Shown in pieces: positions 1-6,179 of a stretch of DNA of 15,385 nucleotides (the stretch's first letter is position 1; every line of letters starts with the position of its first letter). The stretch lies in contig JAKAVX010000010.1 in the NCBI GenBank assembly GCA_021827465.1, positions 1-15,385 on the forward strand. The letters run 5' to 3'. Both the position numbers and the translations under genes were made by a program. A model generated the notes under the pieces. The model was not told where the DNA came from. It searched no databases and was given only the letters and a program-made list of their open reading frames with translations. Source of the DNA: Deltaproteobacteria bacterium. Lineage in GTDB: Bacteria > Desulfobacterota_B > Binatia > Binatales > Binataceae.

Positions 1-3
1 TCT

Positions 4-69
4 AGCGGCCAAGTCAAAAGTTCAGTGTTCTCTGTCCGCGCAACCAGTGCCAAGCGCCCGCGCGGCGCC
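4..69 (+). repeat. 66-bp direct repeat, left copy
   Basis: These 66 bases are identical to 3652-3717 in the same orientation; the match stops abruptly on both sides (left flank tct against gag, right flank g against c). Only three bases of left flank are visible, so the outer context is unknown. The two copies bracket the toxin/immunity island. The unit shows no credible coding capacity and no transposase-like sequence. It could be a dispersed intergenic element or a recombination scar. Confidence 0.9.
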
Positions 70-137
70 GCGCGCGAAGCGCGGAACCGTCGTGATCCAG
101 GCTGCTTCGCTAGTTTTGCGAGGAGGCTATCTCACCT

Positions 138-227
138 TGTCATCCTGAGCGAACCGAAGGATCTCATGCCACCCAAGAGTTGGTGGAATGGGATTCTTCG
201 CTTCGGCAGCCTTCGCTCAGAATGACA
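138..227. repeat. 90-bp imperfect palindrome of the dispersed TGTCATCCTGAGCGAA type
   Basis: The left arm at 138-153 (TGTCATCCTGAGCGAA) pairs with the right arm at 212-227 with 15 of 16 positions matching. Inside the arms lie ccgaaggatctc on the left and gattcttcgcttcgg on the right, so the inner part can also pair in part. Elements with this consensus are scattered in intergenic DNA of several bacterial phyla, and I recognise it from that general pattern. It is small, has no ORF and resembles a REP or MITE-like unit. It lies just downstream of the acyl-CoA dehydrogenase remnant. Confidence 0.75.
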
Positions 228-268
228 GCGGGGACCTCGCTTCATGGCAACGCAGCCCCGTCGCTCGA

Positions 269-493
269 TCACAGGAACGGATGCCACGGCAGATCGTCAG
301 CGCCGAGCAGCATCCCGCCGATCGCTTCCAGCATTTTGCGCTGGACGACGACGTGCTGGCACCAGGTCTCGGCGTCGCGAAGGCGCGCCGCGACCTCTTT
401 CGGAAGCCGCCGCGCCTCGTCAATCTCGGCGGCCTTGTCTCTCAGGTAGGGGCCCAAGGCGCGCGCGTTGGCATAAATCTCGGACGCGCTCAT
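269..493 (-). pseudogene. remnant of an acyl-CoA dehydrogenase family N-terminus
   Basis: The reading frame from the ATG at 493 encodes 74 residues. Residues 1-42 (beginning MSASEIYANARALGPYLRDK, ending RLPKEVAARLRDAE) resemble the first helices of acyl-CoA dehydrogenases and related flavin monooxygenase subunits, which typically start with an A-x-x-L-x-P-x-x-R-x-x-A-x-E-I-D-x-x-R-x-L-P pattern. After that the expected A-G-L-F-R core is missing; about 32 unrelated-looking residues follow to a stop. A functional enzyme is near 380-400 residues, so this cannot be catalytic. I read it as a deletion relic next to a palindromic repeat. The 32-residue tail may come from an internal deletion junction or another frame. 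The family call is moderate; the truncated state is clear. Confidence 0.5.
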
Positions 494-773
494 CGGCCGT
501 TCCGCCGGTGCGCCGGATTCGGCGGTTGATACCGTCGTCAGGGAGCTTTCACCCCCCGGTGTTGTTTGCGCTCCTGATGTGTTTCGACTTGGCGTAACCG
601 CCGATATAGGGCGAGTCCATAGCGTAGAGCAATGGTTACGGCTCCGTCCGCCGGAAGAACTCGCCAGCGCGAGGGGGCTCAGGTGCCGAGCGCGACCCGC
701 CGTGCCAGAGTACGCGCGCAAGCAGCGCAAAGGACACCAGCCCCGAGCGGAAACTGAGTCCGCAGAGAGGTTT
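494..773. other. intergenic stretch with no supported gene
   Basis: These 280 bases separate the start of the dehydrogenase remnant from the stop of the exported protein gene. On the minus strand the frame stays open upstream of the remnant's ATG, but its composition (serine-, threonine- and arginine-rich, no recognisable motif) looks like read-through of GC-rich non-coding DNA. I see no convincing promoter, hairpin terminator or RNA. Confidence 0.4.
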
Positions 774-1385
774 TCAATTTCCTTTCGGCGGAAGGAGTCT
801 CAGCCCCGGACATTCTCCGCTGCGCGCCTCAACGCTCGCCGGCCCGTGGCCTCCCATTCCGAGAGTCAGGCGAATATCCTCTCGCACGCTGGCAGCCCTC
901 AACTCCTCCTCGGTTGGCCGCCTGATAGTAACAACGATGCGCCGCGACTCGGCCTTCATCCGGGCGACCTTATTGGCGTCGAAGTACCTGGTCTTGATCG
1001 CATACGAATGGGTGGGCGCAAACGTCATGTTTCCAATTTTCGCACCCCAGAGCGGCGTGTAGCAGGGCAGCGAATAGGCAAGCGCAAGCAGCACGGTCCC
1101 GTCGCGCTGCACGTAGGCTTCGCGCATCACCTCGCCGAACGGAGGAAAGTCATAGATCACCCGGTAGGTGCGTTCACGCAGGGGCGCGATGTACACGGTC
1201 GTAGACCACGGCAGCGACGCGAGCGCCTTGTAGTAGCGAAGCGCGATGAACTCGTCGGAAATCGCCTGCCTGATGCCCGACTCAACGCTCGTGTTGCCGG
1301 GGCCTTCATCCCTTGCCAGAGCGAAAGGGCAGAGAAGCAGTATCAGGCCAATTATTAGGGTCGATCTACGGATATATATAAACAT
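774..1385 (-). CDS. exported protein, candidate immunity partner of the orphan Rhs tip
   Basis: This is a 203-residue protein that I cannot assign to a family. The chosen ATG at 1385 gives a classic signal peptide: basic n-region with RR at residues 6-7, hydrophobic core LIIGLILLL, and an ALA cleavage site at residues 22-24, so it should act in the periplasm or be exported. Upstream in-frame ATGs at 1409 and 1439 would bury the signal peptide and have no better ribosome binding site. The mature part has an aromatic region (SLPWSTTVYIAPL, TYRVIYDFPPFGEV) and ends in a low-complexity tail. Its first 20 bases overlap the end of the Rhs-tip gene, the tight coupling seen between polymorphic toxins and their immunity genes. 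The immunity role is inferred from position alone. An exported immunity protein would imply a toxin acting in the envelope. Confidence 0.6.
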   Translation of the reverse strand: MFIYIRRSTLIIGLILLLCPFALARDEGPGNTSVESGIRQAISDEFIALRYYKALASLPWSTTVYIAPLRERTYRVIYDFPPFGEVMREAYVQRDGTVLLALAYSLPCYTPLWGAKIGNMTFAPTHSYAIKTRYFDANKVARMKAESRRIVVTIRRPTEEELRAASVREDIRLTLGMGGHGPASVEARSGECPGLRLLPPKGN

Positions 1386-2193
1386 GGATATTGGGCCCGT
1401 GCGGTACATCGCCGCCGTCGCTGTTGTAAAAAGGTCCATAGGCGTGCAGCGGCTGGACGTTCGAGGGAAGATCGCTCGCAGGGGGCCGCGTGCCCGGCAG
1501 CCCAATCCAGAAGTGCTGGGCTGTTCCTGCGGGATTGGGATTGGCCATTGCGCTGCGCGCCGCAGCACGGCAGAGAGCCAGTTCCCTTGTAGCGATCGCA
1601 CTATCGGTATGGAATGGTTGCAGTTCGCTCGCGCGCTCAGGGTGGCCAGCGGCGGACAGATTGAGAATAACGCCCCCGATCTGCGTCCGTGCGTCGTGCA
1701 GAACAGTAACGTCGCCGCCCTGAGGCCGAAGGCCGCCTGTTTCCCCGTAGATCCGGAAGGTTAGCTGAACCTCTGACAGCGACTGGCCAGCGGCGCCTCG
1801 GCCGAGGCCCCCCGCAATGCTAGGCATCTGAAAATTCTGGGGGAGCACGGCGTCGCCCCAGAAATCCGGCGCCGGGTCTTCCCCCGGAAAGGGACCGCTA
1901 GCGTAGCCGTACCCTTCGTAGTCGGCGACTCCGCCTAGGCCGCCTCCCGGGGCGCCGAATCCCCCGGGACCGCCGGGCGCGGGCTGAGCGCCGGTGGGAT
2001 CCGAAAAGTCCACCGGATTGTTGTTCGCGTACTCGTAAAAGTTCGTGCTCGCCGAGAATTCCAGCGGATCGCGCGACAGGAAGCGGCCCCATAGCGGCAG
2101 GTAGTAGCGCGCGCTCCTTAAGAGCGGTTCGAACTTTCCCTTCAATTCCCGTTCTATGGGGCCGTCCTGCTCTCGAAGAAACCTAACGTTCAC
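1366..2193 (-). CDS. orphan Rhs/YD-repeat core tip with unassigned C-terminal toxin-like domain
   Basis: This 275-residue product carries only the end of an Rhs core. Residues 27-68 match the hyperconserved boundary: RSARYYLPLWGRFLSRDPLE, then YEYANNNPVDFSDPTG. The thousand-odd residues of YD repeats that normally precede this are absent; a TGA lies three codons upstream of the GTG start at 2193. After DPTG comes a proline/glycine-rich linker (about 69-100), then a variable domain of roughly 170 residues with histidines at HTDS, QHFWIG and the terminal HGPNIHVYIYP, which I do not recognise. In Rhs proteins the segment after this boundary is the toxin and the next gene encodes immunity. Here the next gene overlaps by 20 bases. 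A displaced (orphan) toxin tip, expressed only if recombined onto a full Rhs gene or as a free protein, is the likely identity. Confidence 0.75.
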   Translation of the reverse strand: MNVRFLREQDGPIERELKGKFEPLLRSARYYLPLWGRFLSRDPLEFSASTNFYEYANNNPVDFSDPTGAQPAPGGPGGFGAPGGGLGGVADYEGYGYASGPFPGEDPAPDFWGDAVLPQNFQMPSIAGGLGRGAAGQSLSEVQLTFRIYGETGGLRPQGGDVTVLHDARTQIGGVILNLSAAGHPERASELQPFHTDSAIATRELALCRAAARSAMANPNPAGTAQHFWIGLPGTRPPASDLPSNVQPLHAYGPFYNSDGGDVPHGPNIHVYIYP

Positions 2194-2247
2194 GACGCCT
2201 CAACCCTATGTCAGACAAGCGCCTGCCGATGTGCGTTCCGCTGCCTC

Positions 2248-2664
2248 TCAGATTGTGCGGCCGTATTTCCGCGCCTGCGCGTAAGTTTGCTTTGCACGCG
2301 CCTCGCGTTCGGACGGATAGAGTTCCGCCCATGCTATGAGTTCGTAGTCGCGGTCCTCAAGGATGTCCTTTTGCCGCCAATCGCCGATCTTCAATCGTAC
2401 TACGTAAACCGGCAGGGGCCGCGCCGGAAAAGTATTTATCGGGAACAGCGAGTCGCCCTCAAGCCGAGTCGCGACGATGATCAGGTCCATCGGGTGATCG
2501 ACCCCGTAAGGCTCGCCCGCGATAGCGGGATCGACCGTGATCACGAGCAGGTCATCTCGATTCGTCGCGCCAACCCGGGCCACTTGCCAGCAAGCGCGTG
2601 CTTCAGGGATCATCAGGCTTTCGGTCGAGGCCATGTAAAAGTCGGGTGCGCGGTTGGGTTTCAT
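2248..2664 (-). CDS. hypothetical protein of the toxin/immunity array
   Basis: This 138-residue soluble protein has no signal peptide or membrane segment. The ATG at 2664 is preceded by AAAGGGGA at workable spacing and lies 13 bases after the stop of the YxiG-like gene, so the two are probably co-transcribed. Visible landmarks are an N-terminal ACWQVARVGATNRDDLLVIT segment, VDPAIAGEPYG, DLIIVATR, a central SLFPINTFPARPLPVYVVRL stretch, and an acidic-basic C-terminus with AWAELYPSEREARAK. The alternation of beta-strand-like segments suggests a compact alpha/beta fold. I do not recognise a named family. Lying between a toxin fragment with its immunity gene and the Rhs tip, it could be a second immunity protein whose toxin has been lost; this is positional inference. 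Confidence 0.65.
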   Translation of the reverse strand: MKPNRAPDFYMASTESLMIPEARACWQVARVGATNRDDLLVITVDPAIAGEPYGVDHPMDLIIVATRLEGDSLFPINTFPARPLPVYVVRLKIGDWRQKDILEDRDYELIAWAELYPSEREARAKQTYAQARKYGRTI

Positions 2665-2677
2665 GGACGAATCCCCT

Positions 2678-3139
2678 TTACTTCACCCACCCCGGATCGT
2701 CCGGCTTAAGCTCGCGCACGCGCAAGTCGTGAAATATGAGTTCGATGCTCTGCAGGTTCGTCTCAATCCGAACCTCGTGCATGGGCTTGCCGAGCCGCTT
2801 TGACCAGTCCCGAGCGCGCGGCGAATCGTCGATGTACTTCGCGCCGGGATACGCAGCCGCGAAGCAAGTCGCCCATAGTACGCCGTCGTCTGGACGACCA
2901 GCGTGTTCATAGGCCGCGAGGTCAATGTAGAGATCATCCCAAGATTTTCGCCAAAGCTCATCTGACAGCGCCGTGCTCGTCGTCAGACTCGTACAGTGGG
3001 TAAACCGGTAGAGATACTGATGCTCGAAGATCTCCGCAACGACATCATAGTCGCGCAAGAACGGCGCAAAGCTGTGCCTTACGATACTGCTGTCAAACAG
3101 AGGCTCCTCGAGCGCTCGCTTGATCTCATCGATAGTCAT
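2678..3139 (-). CDS. YxiG-like domain protein, putative immunity protein
   Basis: The 153-residue product starts at the ATG at 3139, which has AAAGGAAAG about eight bases upstream. A longer in-frame ATG at 3196 lacks a ribosome binding site and adds a low-complexity stretch. Features are an N-terminal helix (MTIDEIKRALEEPLFDSSIV), the segment RDYDVVAEIFEHQYLYRFTH, then LWRKSWDDLYIDLAAYE, and a C-terminal half with DDSPRARDWSKRLGKPMHEV followed by a hydrophobic strand. These blocks resemble the small YxiG-like family named after a Bacillus gene near wapA; I recall the resemblance and have not searched. It follows a toxin C-terminal fragment directly, as expected of an immunity protein. No signal peptide is seen, so it should act in the cytoplasm. 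Confidence 0.65.
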   Translation of the reverse strand: MTIDEIKRALEEPLFDSSIVRHSFAPFLRDYDVVAEIFEHQYLYRFTHCTSLTTSTALSDELWRKSWDDLYIDLAAYEHAGRPDDGVLWATCFAAAYPGAKYIDDSPRARDWSKRLGKPMHEVRIETNLQSIELIFHDLRVRELKPDDPGWVK

Positions 3140-3198
3140 AAACGGCTTTCCTTTACCAGTTGCACCGGCTTCGCTTTGGCCTGCCTCGCTGCCCATAT

Positions 3199-3530
3199 TC
3201 AGGGTGCGAGTTTTAGGTGGCGCGCGTCCCTTCCAAACACCTCATTTCCTCGCGCGTCATAGAAGTGCCCATTTTTGTATATCTCCACGTATCCGTTGGG
3301 CGCATTCCAAGGCGGCTCAGGCCTCGGTCCCATAACTCGGAGTTCGCCTTGGTTGCCGTATCTGAACCTATATCCTCGTTCGTTATCAGCTTTCGCGATT
3401 CCAGGAACAGTTTGCCCGCAGAGATGTCGAGCGTTCGGGCGACTACGTCGGACAGAGCCGTATAGCCGTTAGCTACGTGGTCGCGGACAAAAGCTGCTAA
3501 GGTCTTGTCTTTCACTTCCCTAATTATCAC
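3199..3530 (-). pseudogene. frameshifted polymorphic-toxin C-terminal fragment
   Basis: Translation can begin at the GTG at 3530, which has a perfect AAGGAGG seven bases upstream. The first about 40 residues (containing KDKTLAAFVRDHVANGYTAL and SDVVARTLDISAG) read well in that frame. The protein-like sequence then moves to another frame: VPGIAKADNERGYRFRYGNQ, then GELRVMGPRP, NGYVEIYKNGHFYDARGNEV and a stop at 3199-3201. The second frame has no ATG, GTG or TTG before 3333. The change is equivalent to loss of one base around 3400-3415; no convincing slippery heptamer is present there, so a mutation or assembly error is likelier than programmed slippage. The NGYVxIY...D.xGN ending resembles the last strands of several polymorphic toxins. 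The next gene starts 60 bases downstream and looks like immunity. Confidence 0.55.
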
Positions 3531-3537
3531 GTCCCAG

Positions 3538-3544
3538 CCTCCTT
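3538..3544 (-). promoter_or_regulatory. strong ribosome binding site AAGGAGG
   Basis: On the minus strand AAGGAGG lies seven bases before the GTG at 3530. It is the best Shine-Dalgarno match in the island and supports that GTG as a genuine start, although the gene is now frameshifted. Confidence 0.7.
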
Positions 3545-3547
3545 ACC

Positions 3548-3580
3548 GTCACTGCGGCCGAAAGCCTCGGCCAGCGTGAC
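3548..3580. repeat. imperfect palindrome just upstream of the toxin-fragment RBS
   Basis: GTCAC at 3548-3552 pairs with GTGAC at 3576-3580, and GGCCGA at 3556-3561 pairs with TCGGCC at 3567-3572 around a five-base loop, with three unpaired bases on each side between the stems. It ends three bases from the AAGGAGG. It may be a leader hairpin or an operator. It has no T-run on either side, so it is unlikely to be an intrinsic terminator. Confidence 0.5.
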
Positions 3581-3651
3581 GCAGTCGAGCGAAAAGCCGG
3601 ATGCAAAGACGCGCGGGGCGCGCGCCGGCAACTCACGATCTCACTCCGGAG

Positions 3652-3717
3652 AGCGGCCAAGTCAAAAGTTCAGTGTTCTCTGTCCGCGCAACCAGTGCCA
3701 AGCGCCCGCGCGGCGCC
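3652..3717 (+). repeat. 66-bp direct repeat, right copy
   Basis: This copy is identical over 66 bases to 4-69 in the same orientation, 3648 bases away. It marks the right border of the toxin island and ends 9 bases before the relic of the reductase 3' end. No integrase, tRNA or inverted terminal repeats accompany it. Confidence 0.9.
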
Positions 3718-3726
3718 CGTCGGGCC

Positions 3727-3816
3727 TCAGCGGCGCCAGGCGGGGACGGGATCGAATATTCGCTTGACGGTCGGGCTGAGGCGCGTGCGGTTGTACGCTT
3801 CGCGGAGTTTGCCGAT
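3727..3816 (-). pseudogene. relic of a MerA-like reductase 3' end
   Basis: Ninety bases ending in a TGA match 4642-4731, the 3' end of the intact reductase gene, at 81 of 90 positions by my count. Both read in the same orientation. The relic encodes IGKLREAYNRTRLSPTVKRI followed by FDPVPAWRR and the stop; the intact gene has IRKLGDAYN, the same RTRLSPTVKRI, then FDRVLAWRR. Similarity ends upstream of codon 30, five bases before the stop of the zinc-ribbon gene. This is either the tail of a diverged paralogue or an old partial duplication. It has no start and is not a gene. Confidence 0.8.
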
Positions 3817-3820
3817 GGGT

Positions 3821-4363
3821 CTAGCGGTGTCCGATTGTGGCGCCTATCGCGCCCCGCTGCAGGTGAATCGGGTCGCCCATATAAAGGCTCTCGGCCCAAG
3901 GAGCAGTTGAGAGCGAGATGCAGTCGGCTTCGGTCCATTTGCCATTGATATAGGACCGTTCATATTCGTAGCTGACGGCGCGCGGGCCCGCAGCCGCCCC
4001 CGCAGACGTGGCACGGATAGCCAGCCTCATCGGGTCAGTGTCCACGGTACCCCGAGGCTCCGTCAGCTCTTCCGAAACCGCCTGGCACAGTGCGAGACGC
4101 GCCTCACGGACCTGCTCGGTCGTCGGATGCCATCGCTGCGACGCCCCGTCCCGAACGCCAGGTTTGTTCTTTTGCGGTGCCGTCGAGTGCGGTCCCGCGA
4201 GCAGCGCCAACCCGAAGAACAGGGCGAGCCCCGCGAGAATAAGTCTTCTCACTCCGCGACCTGCTTGCCACGACCCCGGGTCCGGCGCGCCGCATCCTGG
4301 GCACGCGTGCGCGGTGCGCGCGACTTGATGGCCGCACGTGCGGCAACTGACCAAGTCGGACAT
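3821..4363 (-). CDS. zinc-ribbon membrane protein of unknown function
   Basis: The 180-residue protein begins with a zinc ribbon made of two CxxC pairs: C7/C10 in SCRTCG and C21/C24 in CPGCGAPDPG. After a short basic linker a single hydrophobic helix follows at about residues 41-57 (LILAGLALFFGLALLAG). The remaining 120 residues should be extracytoplasmic, with the ribbon inside. That part contains a helix (EQVREARLALCQAVSEELTE) and a region ending YINGKWTEADC. Many bacteria encode small ribbon-plus-helix proteins of this layout without known function. The start at 4363 puts the ribbon at the N-terminus. The C-terminal region is lightly conserved in appearance and I assign no activity. The gene lies between two direct copies of the reductase 3' end, suggesting it was captured by a duplication or insertion there. 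Confidence 0.65.
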   Translation of the reverse strand: MSDLVSCRTCGHQVARTAHACPGCGAPDPGSWQAGRGVRRLILAGLALFFGLALLAGPHSTAPQKNKPGVRDGASQRWHPTTEQVREARLALCQAVSEELTEPRGTVDTDPMRLAIRATSAGAAAGPRAVSYEYERSYINGKWTEADCISLSTAPWAESLYMGDPIHLQRGAIGATIGHR

Positions 4364-4641
4364 TTTTCCGAGCCTCCCTCTTCCAGGCTTTCCCGACCGC
4401 GGAAATCAGCCAGACGGCTATCCAGGCACGTCGGACCGGGCCATCAGCGCAATCATAAGGGACGGTTTGGCACTTGCGTCAAGCGGGTCAGTTTTGCGCT
4501 CGGGCGATTTCCAAAGGAATCGCCAGCGATTGGACTCGACCCGGAACGGGAACGCCCAGGGTCGGACTCTTCTGCGCGGCCCGGACACGCCAACCTTGCC
4601 GTCATCGAGGCACGCTCAAGCCGCTCGGGTCATCGGCGCAT
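4364..4641. promoter_or_regulatory. intergenic region with a possible promoter for the zinc-ribbon gene
   Basis: On the minus strand TTGACG (4477-4482) and TATGAT (4452-4457) lie 19 bases apart, about 90 bases before the zinc-ribbon start. The spacing is two bases longer than ideal, so this is a weak candidate. Nothing else in these 278 bases looks coding, and no clear terminator is seen for the upstream reductase gene. Confidence 0.3.
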
Positions 4642-6165
4642 TCAGCGGCGCCAGGCGAGGACGCGATCGAATATTCGCTTGACGGTCGGGCTTAGCCGCG
4701 TGCGGTTGTAGGCGTCGCCGAGCTTGCGGATCGCCTCGGCCTGCGTCGGATACGGATGGATCGTGTCGGCGATCTTCGACAGCCCGATCCCGTTCGCGAT
4801 TGCGAGTGTTAACTCGGAGATCATATCGCCCGCGTGGCTTGCGACGATCGTCGCGCCGATTATCCTGTCCGTTCCCTTGCGCACGTGAACCTTGACGAAG
4901 CCGTCCGCTTCGCCGTCGAGTACCGCGCGATCCACGTGCGCGAGTTCCTGCACAAATGTCGCAGTCTCGATTCCGCGCTCGGCCGCCTCGCTTTCCGAGA
5001 GTCCCGTATGCGCGATCTCGGGATCGGTATAGGTGCACCATGGGACGGTAAGCGCACTCAGCCGTGCGCGTCCGAAGAATAGCGCGTTCCGGATCACGAT
5101 CCGCGCTGTCGCGTCCGCTATATGGGTGAACTTGTACGGCGAGGCCGCGTCTCCGGCCGCGTAGATATGCGGGTTGGTAGTCTGCAGATAGTCGTTGACC
5201 TTGACGCCCGCGCGCGGATCGAAATCGACGCCCGCTTTTTCCAGCGCGAGCCCGGAGACCATCGGAATCCGCCCCGCGCCAATGAGTATCTCGTCAATGG
5301 CGAGTTCGCGGCTCTCGCCGTGAATTTCGAGCGCGATTATCTTTTCCGCGCCGCGCCGTTCGACGCGCGAGATACGGCATCGCTTCATCAACTGGACGCC
5401 GTCGCGCACGAGCGCCTGCTCCAGCCGTGAAGCGGCGTCGCGATCGTCGCGCACGAGTACCCTGTCGGCCATCTCCAGGATAGTCACTTCGCTGCCGAAG
5501 CGGCGAAACGCCTGTCCCAGTTCGCATCCTATTGGCCCCGCGCCTATCACCGCGAGCCGCCTCGGGAGCGCGGACAGTGAGAAGACGGTTTCGTTGGTGA
5601 GGAAGCCTGCTTCGGCAAGGCCGGGGATTTCCGGCACGCCCGCGCGAGCGCCGGTTGCGATAACCGCGCGGCTGAAATGAAGCCGCACGTCGCCGGCCTC
5701 GATTACGTCGGTGCCCGCGAAGTGCGCCTCGCCGAGGAATACGTCAACGCCGAGACCGCGGAATCTCTCTGCCGAGTCGTTGGCGGAAAGCGCGGCGCGA
5801 ATCGCGCGCATCCGCTCCATCACGGCCGGGAAATCGACGCTCGCGCCCTCGGGCACCCGGATTCCGAAGCGGCCCGCGTCGCGAACGGCGGCGGCGGCGC
5901 GCGAGGCGGTGATAAGCGCCTTTGACGGGACGCATCCGAAGTTGAGACAGTCGCCGCCCATCAGGTCGCGTTCGACGAGAGCGACGCGCGCGCCCAATCC
6001 GGCCGCGCCCGCCGCCGTGACCAGTCCCGCAGTGCCGGCGCCGATCACTACGAGGTTGTAACGCGGCGCGGGCCGAGGATTGATCCATCCGGGCGGGCGC
6101 ACGCTCGCAATCAGGCGATCGTTGTGACCGTCGAGGGGTCCCACGTCGAGCGCGTGATACGCCAT
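4642..6165 (-). CDS. MerA-like FAD-dependent pyridine nucleotide-disulfide oxidoreductase
   Basis: The 507-residue product is a class I flavoprotein disulfide reductase. It has an FAD-binding GxGxxG at about 41-46 (VIGAGTAG), the redox pair C73/C78 in GGDCLNFGCVPSK, an NAD(P)-binding VIGAGPIGCELG, the second FAD motif IYAAGDAA, and a dimerisation domain with HPYPTQAE. In dihydrolipoamide dehydrogenases the third position of that last motif is the catalytic histidine; here it is tyrosine, as in mercuric reductases. The C-terminal cysteine pair of true MerA and the N-terminal HMA domain are missing, so mercury reduction is unlikely. The start at 6165 has AGGAAAAAAG upstream and lies 14 bases after the TVP38-like gene. 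In many bacteria these two proteins form one fused polypeptide, so they probably work together. The electron acceptor is unknown. Confidence 0.85.
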   Translation of the reverse strand: MAYHALDVGPLDGHNDRLIASVRPPGWINPRPAPRYNLVVIGAGTAGLVTAAGAAGLGARVALVERDLMGGDCLNFGCVPSKALITASRAAAAVRDAGRFGIRVPEGASVDFPAVMERMRAIRAALSANDSAERFRGLGVDVFLGEAHFAGTDVIEAGDVRLHFSRAVIATGARAGVPEIPGLAEAGFLTNETVFSLSALPRRLAVIGAGPIGCELGQAFRRFGSEVTILEMADRVLVRDDRDAASRLEQALVRDGVQLMKRCRISRVERRGAEKIIALEIHGESRELAIDEILIGAGRIPMVSGLALEKAGVDFDPRAGVKVNDYLQTTNPHIYAAGDAASPYKFTHIADATARIVIRNALFFGRARLSALTVPWCTYTDPEIAHTGLSESEAAERGIETATFVQELAHVDRAVLDGEADGFVKVHVRKGTDRIIGATIVASHAGDMISELTLAIANGIGLSKIADTIHPYPTQAEAIRKLGDAYNRTRLSPTVKRIFDRVLAWRR

Positions 6166-6179
6166 CGGTTCTTTTTTCC

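Noticed and set aside
579..1358. Long plus-strand open frame of 259 codons
   Set aside because: It is antisense to the signal-peptide gene and Rhs tip, is arginine-rich with no motif, and its start has no ribosome binding site. It looks like a GC-driven shadow.
1386..1601. N-terminal extension of the exported protein to an upstream start
   Set aside because: It would hide an obvious signal peptide and overlap deeply with the Rhs tip, and the added residues are low-complexity.
3395..3420. Programmed -1 frameshift in the toxin fragment
   Set aside because: The geometry fits a -1 shift, but I found no X-XXY-YYZ slippery heptamer near the change of frame; loss of a base or a sequencing error is simpler.
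4..3717. 66-bp repeats as attachment sites of an integrative element or ends of an insertion sequence
   Set aside because: No integrase, transposase or tRNA gene lies between or beside them, and they are direct, not inverted, so only a recombination or dispersed-repeat reading is supported.
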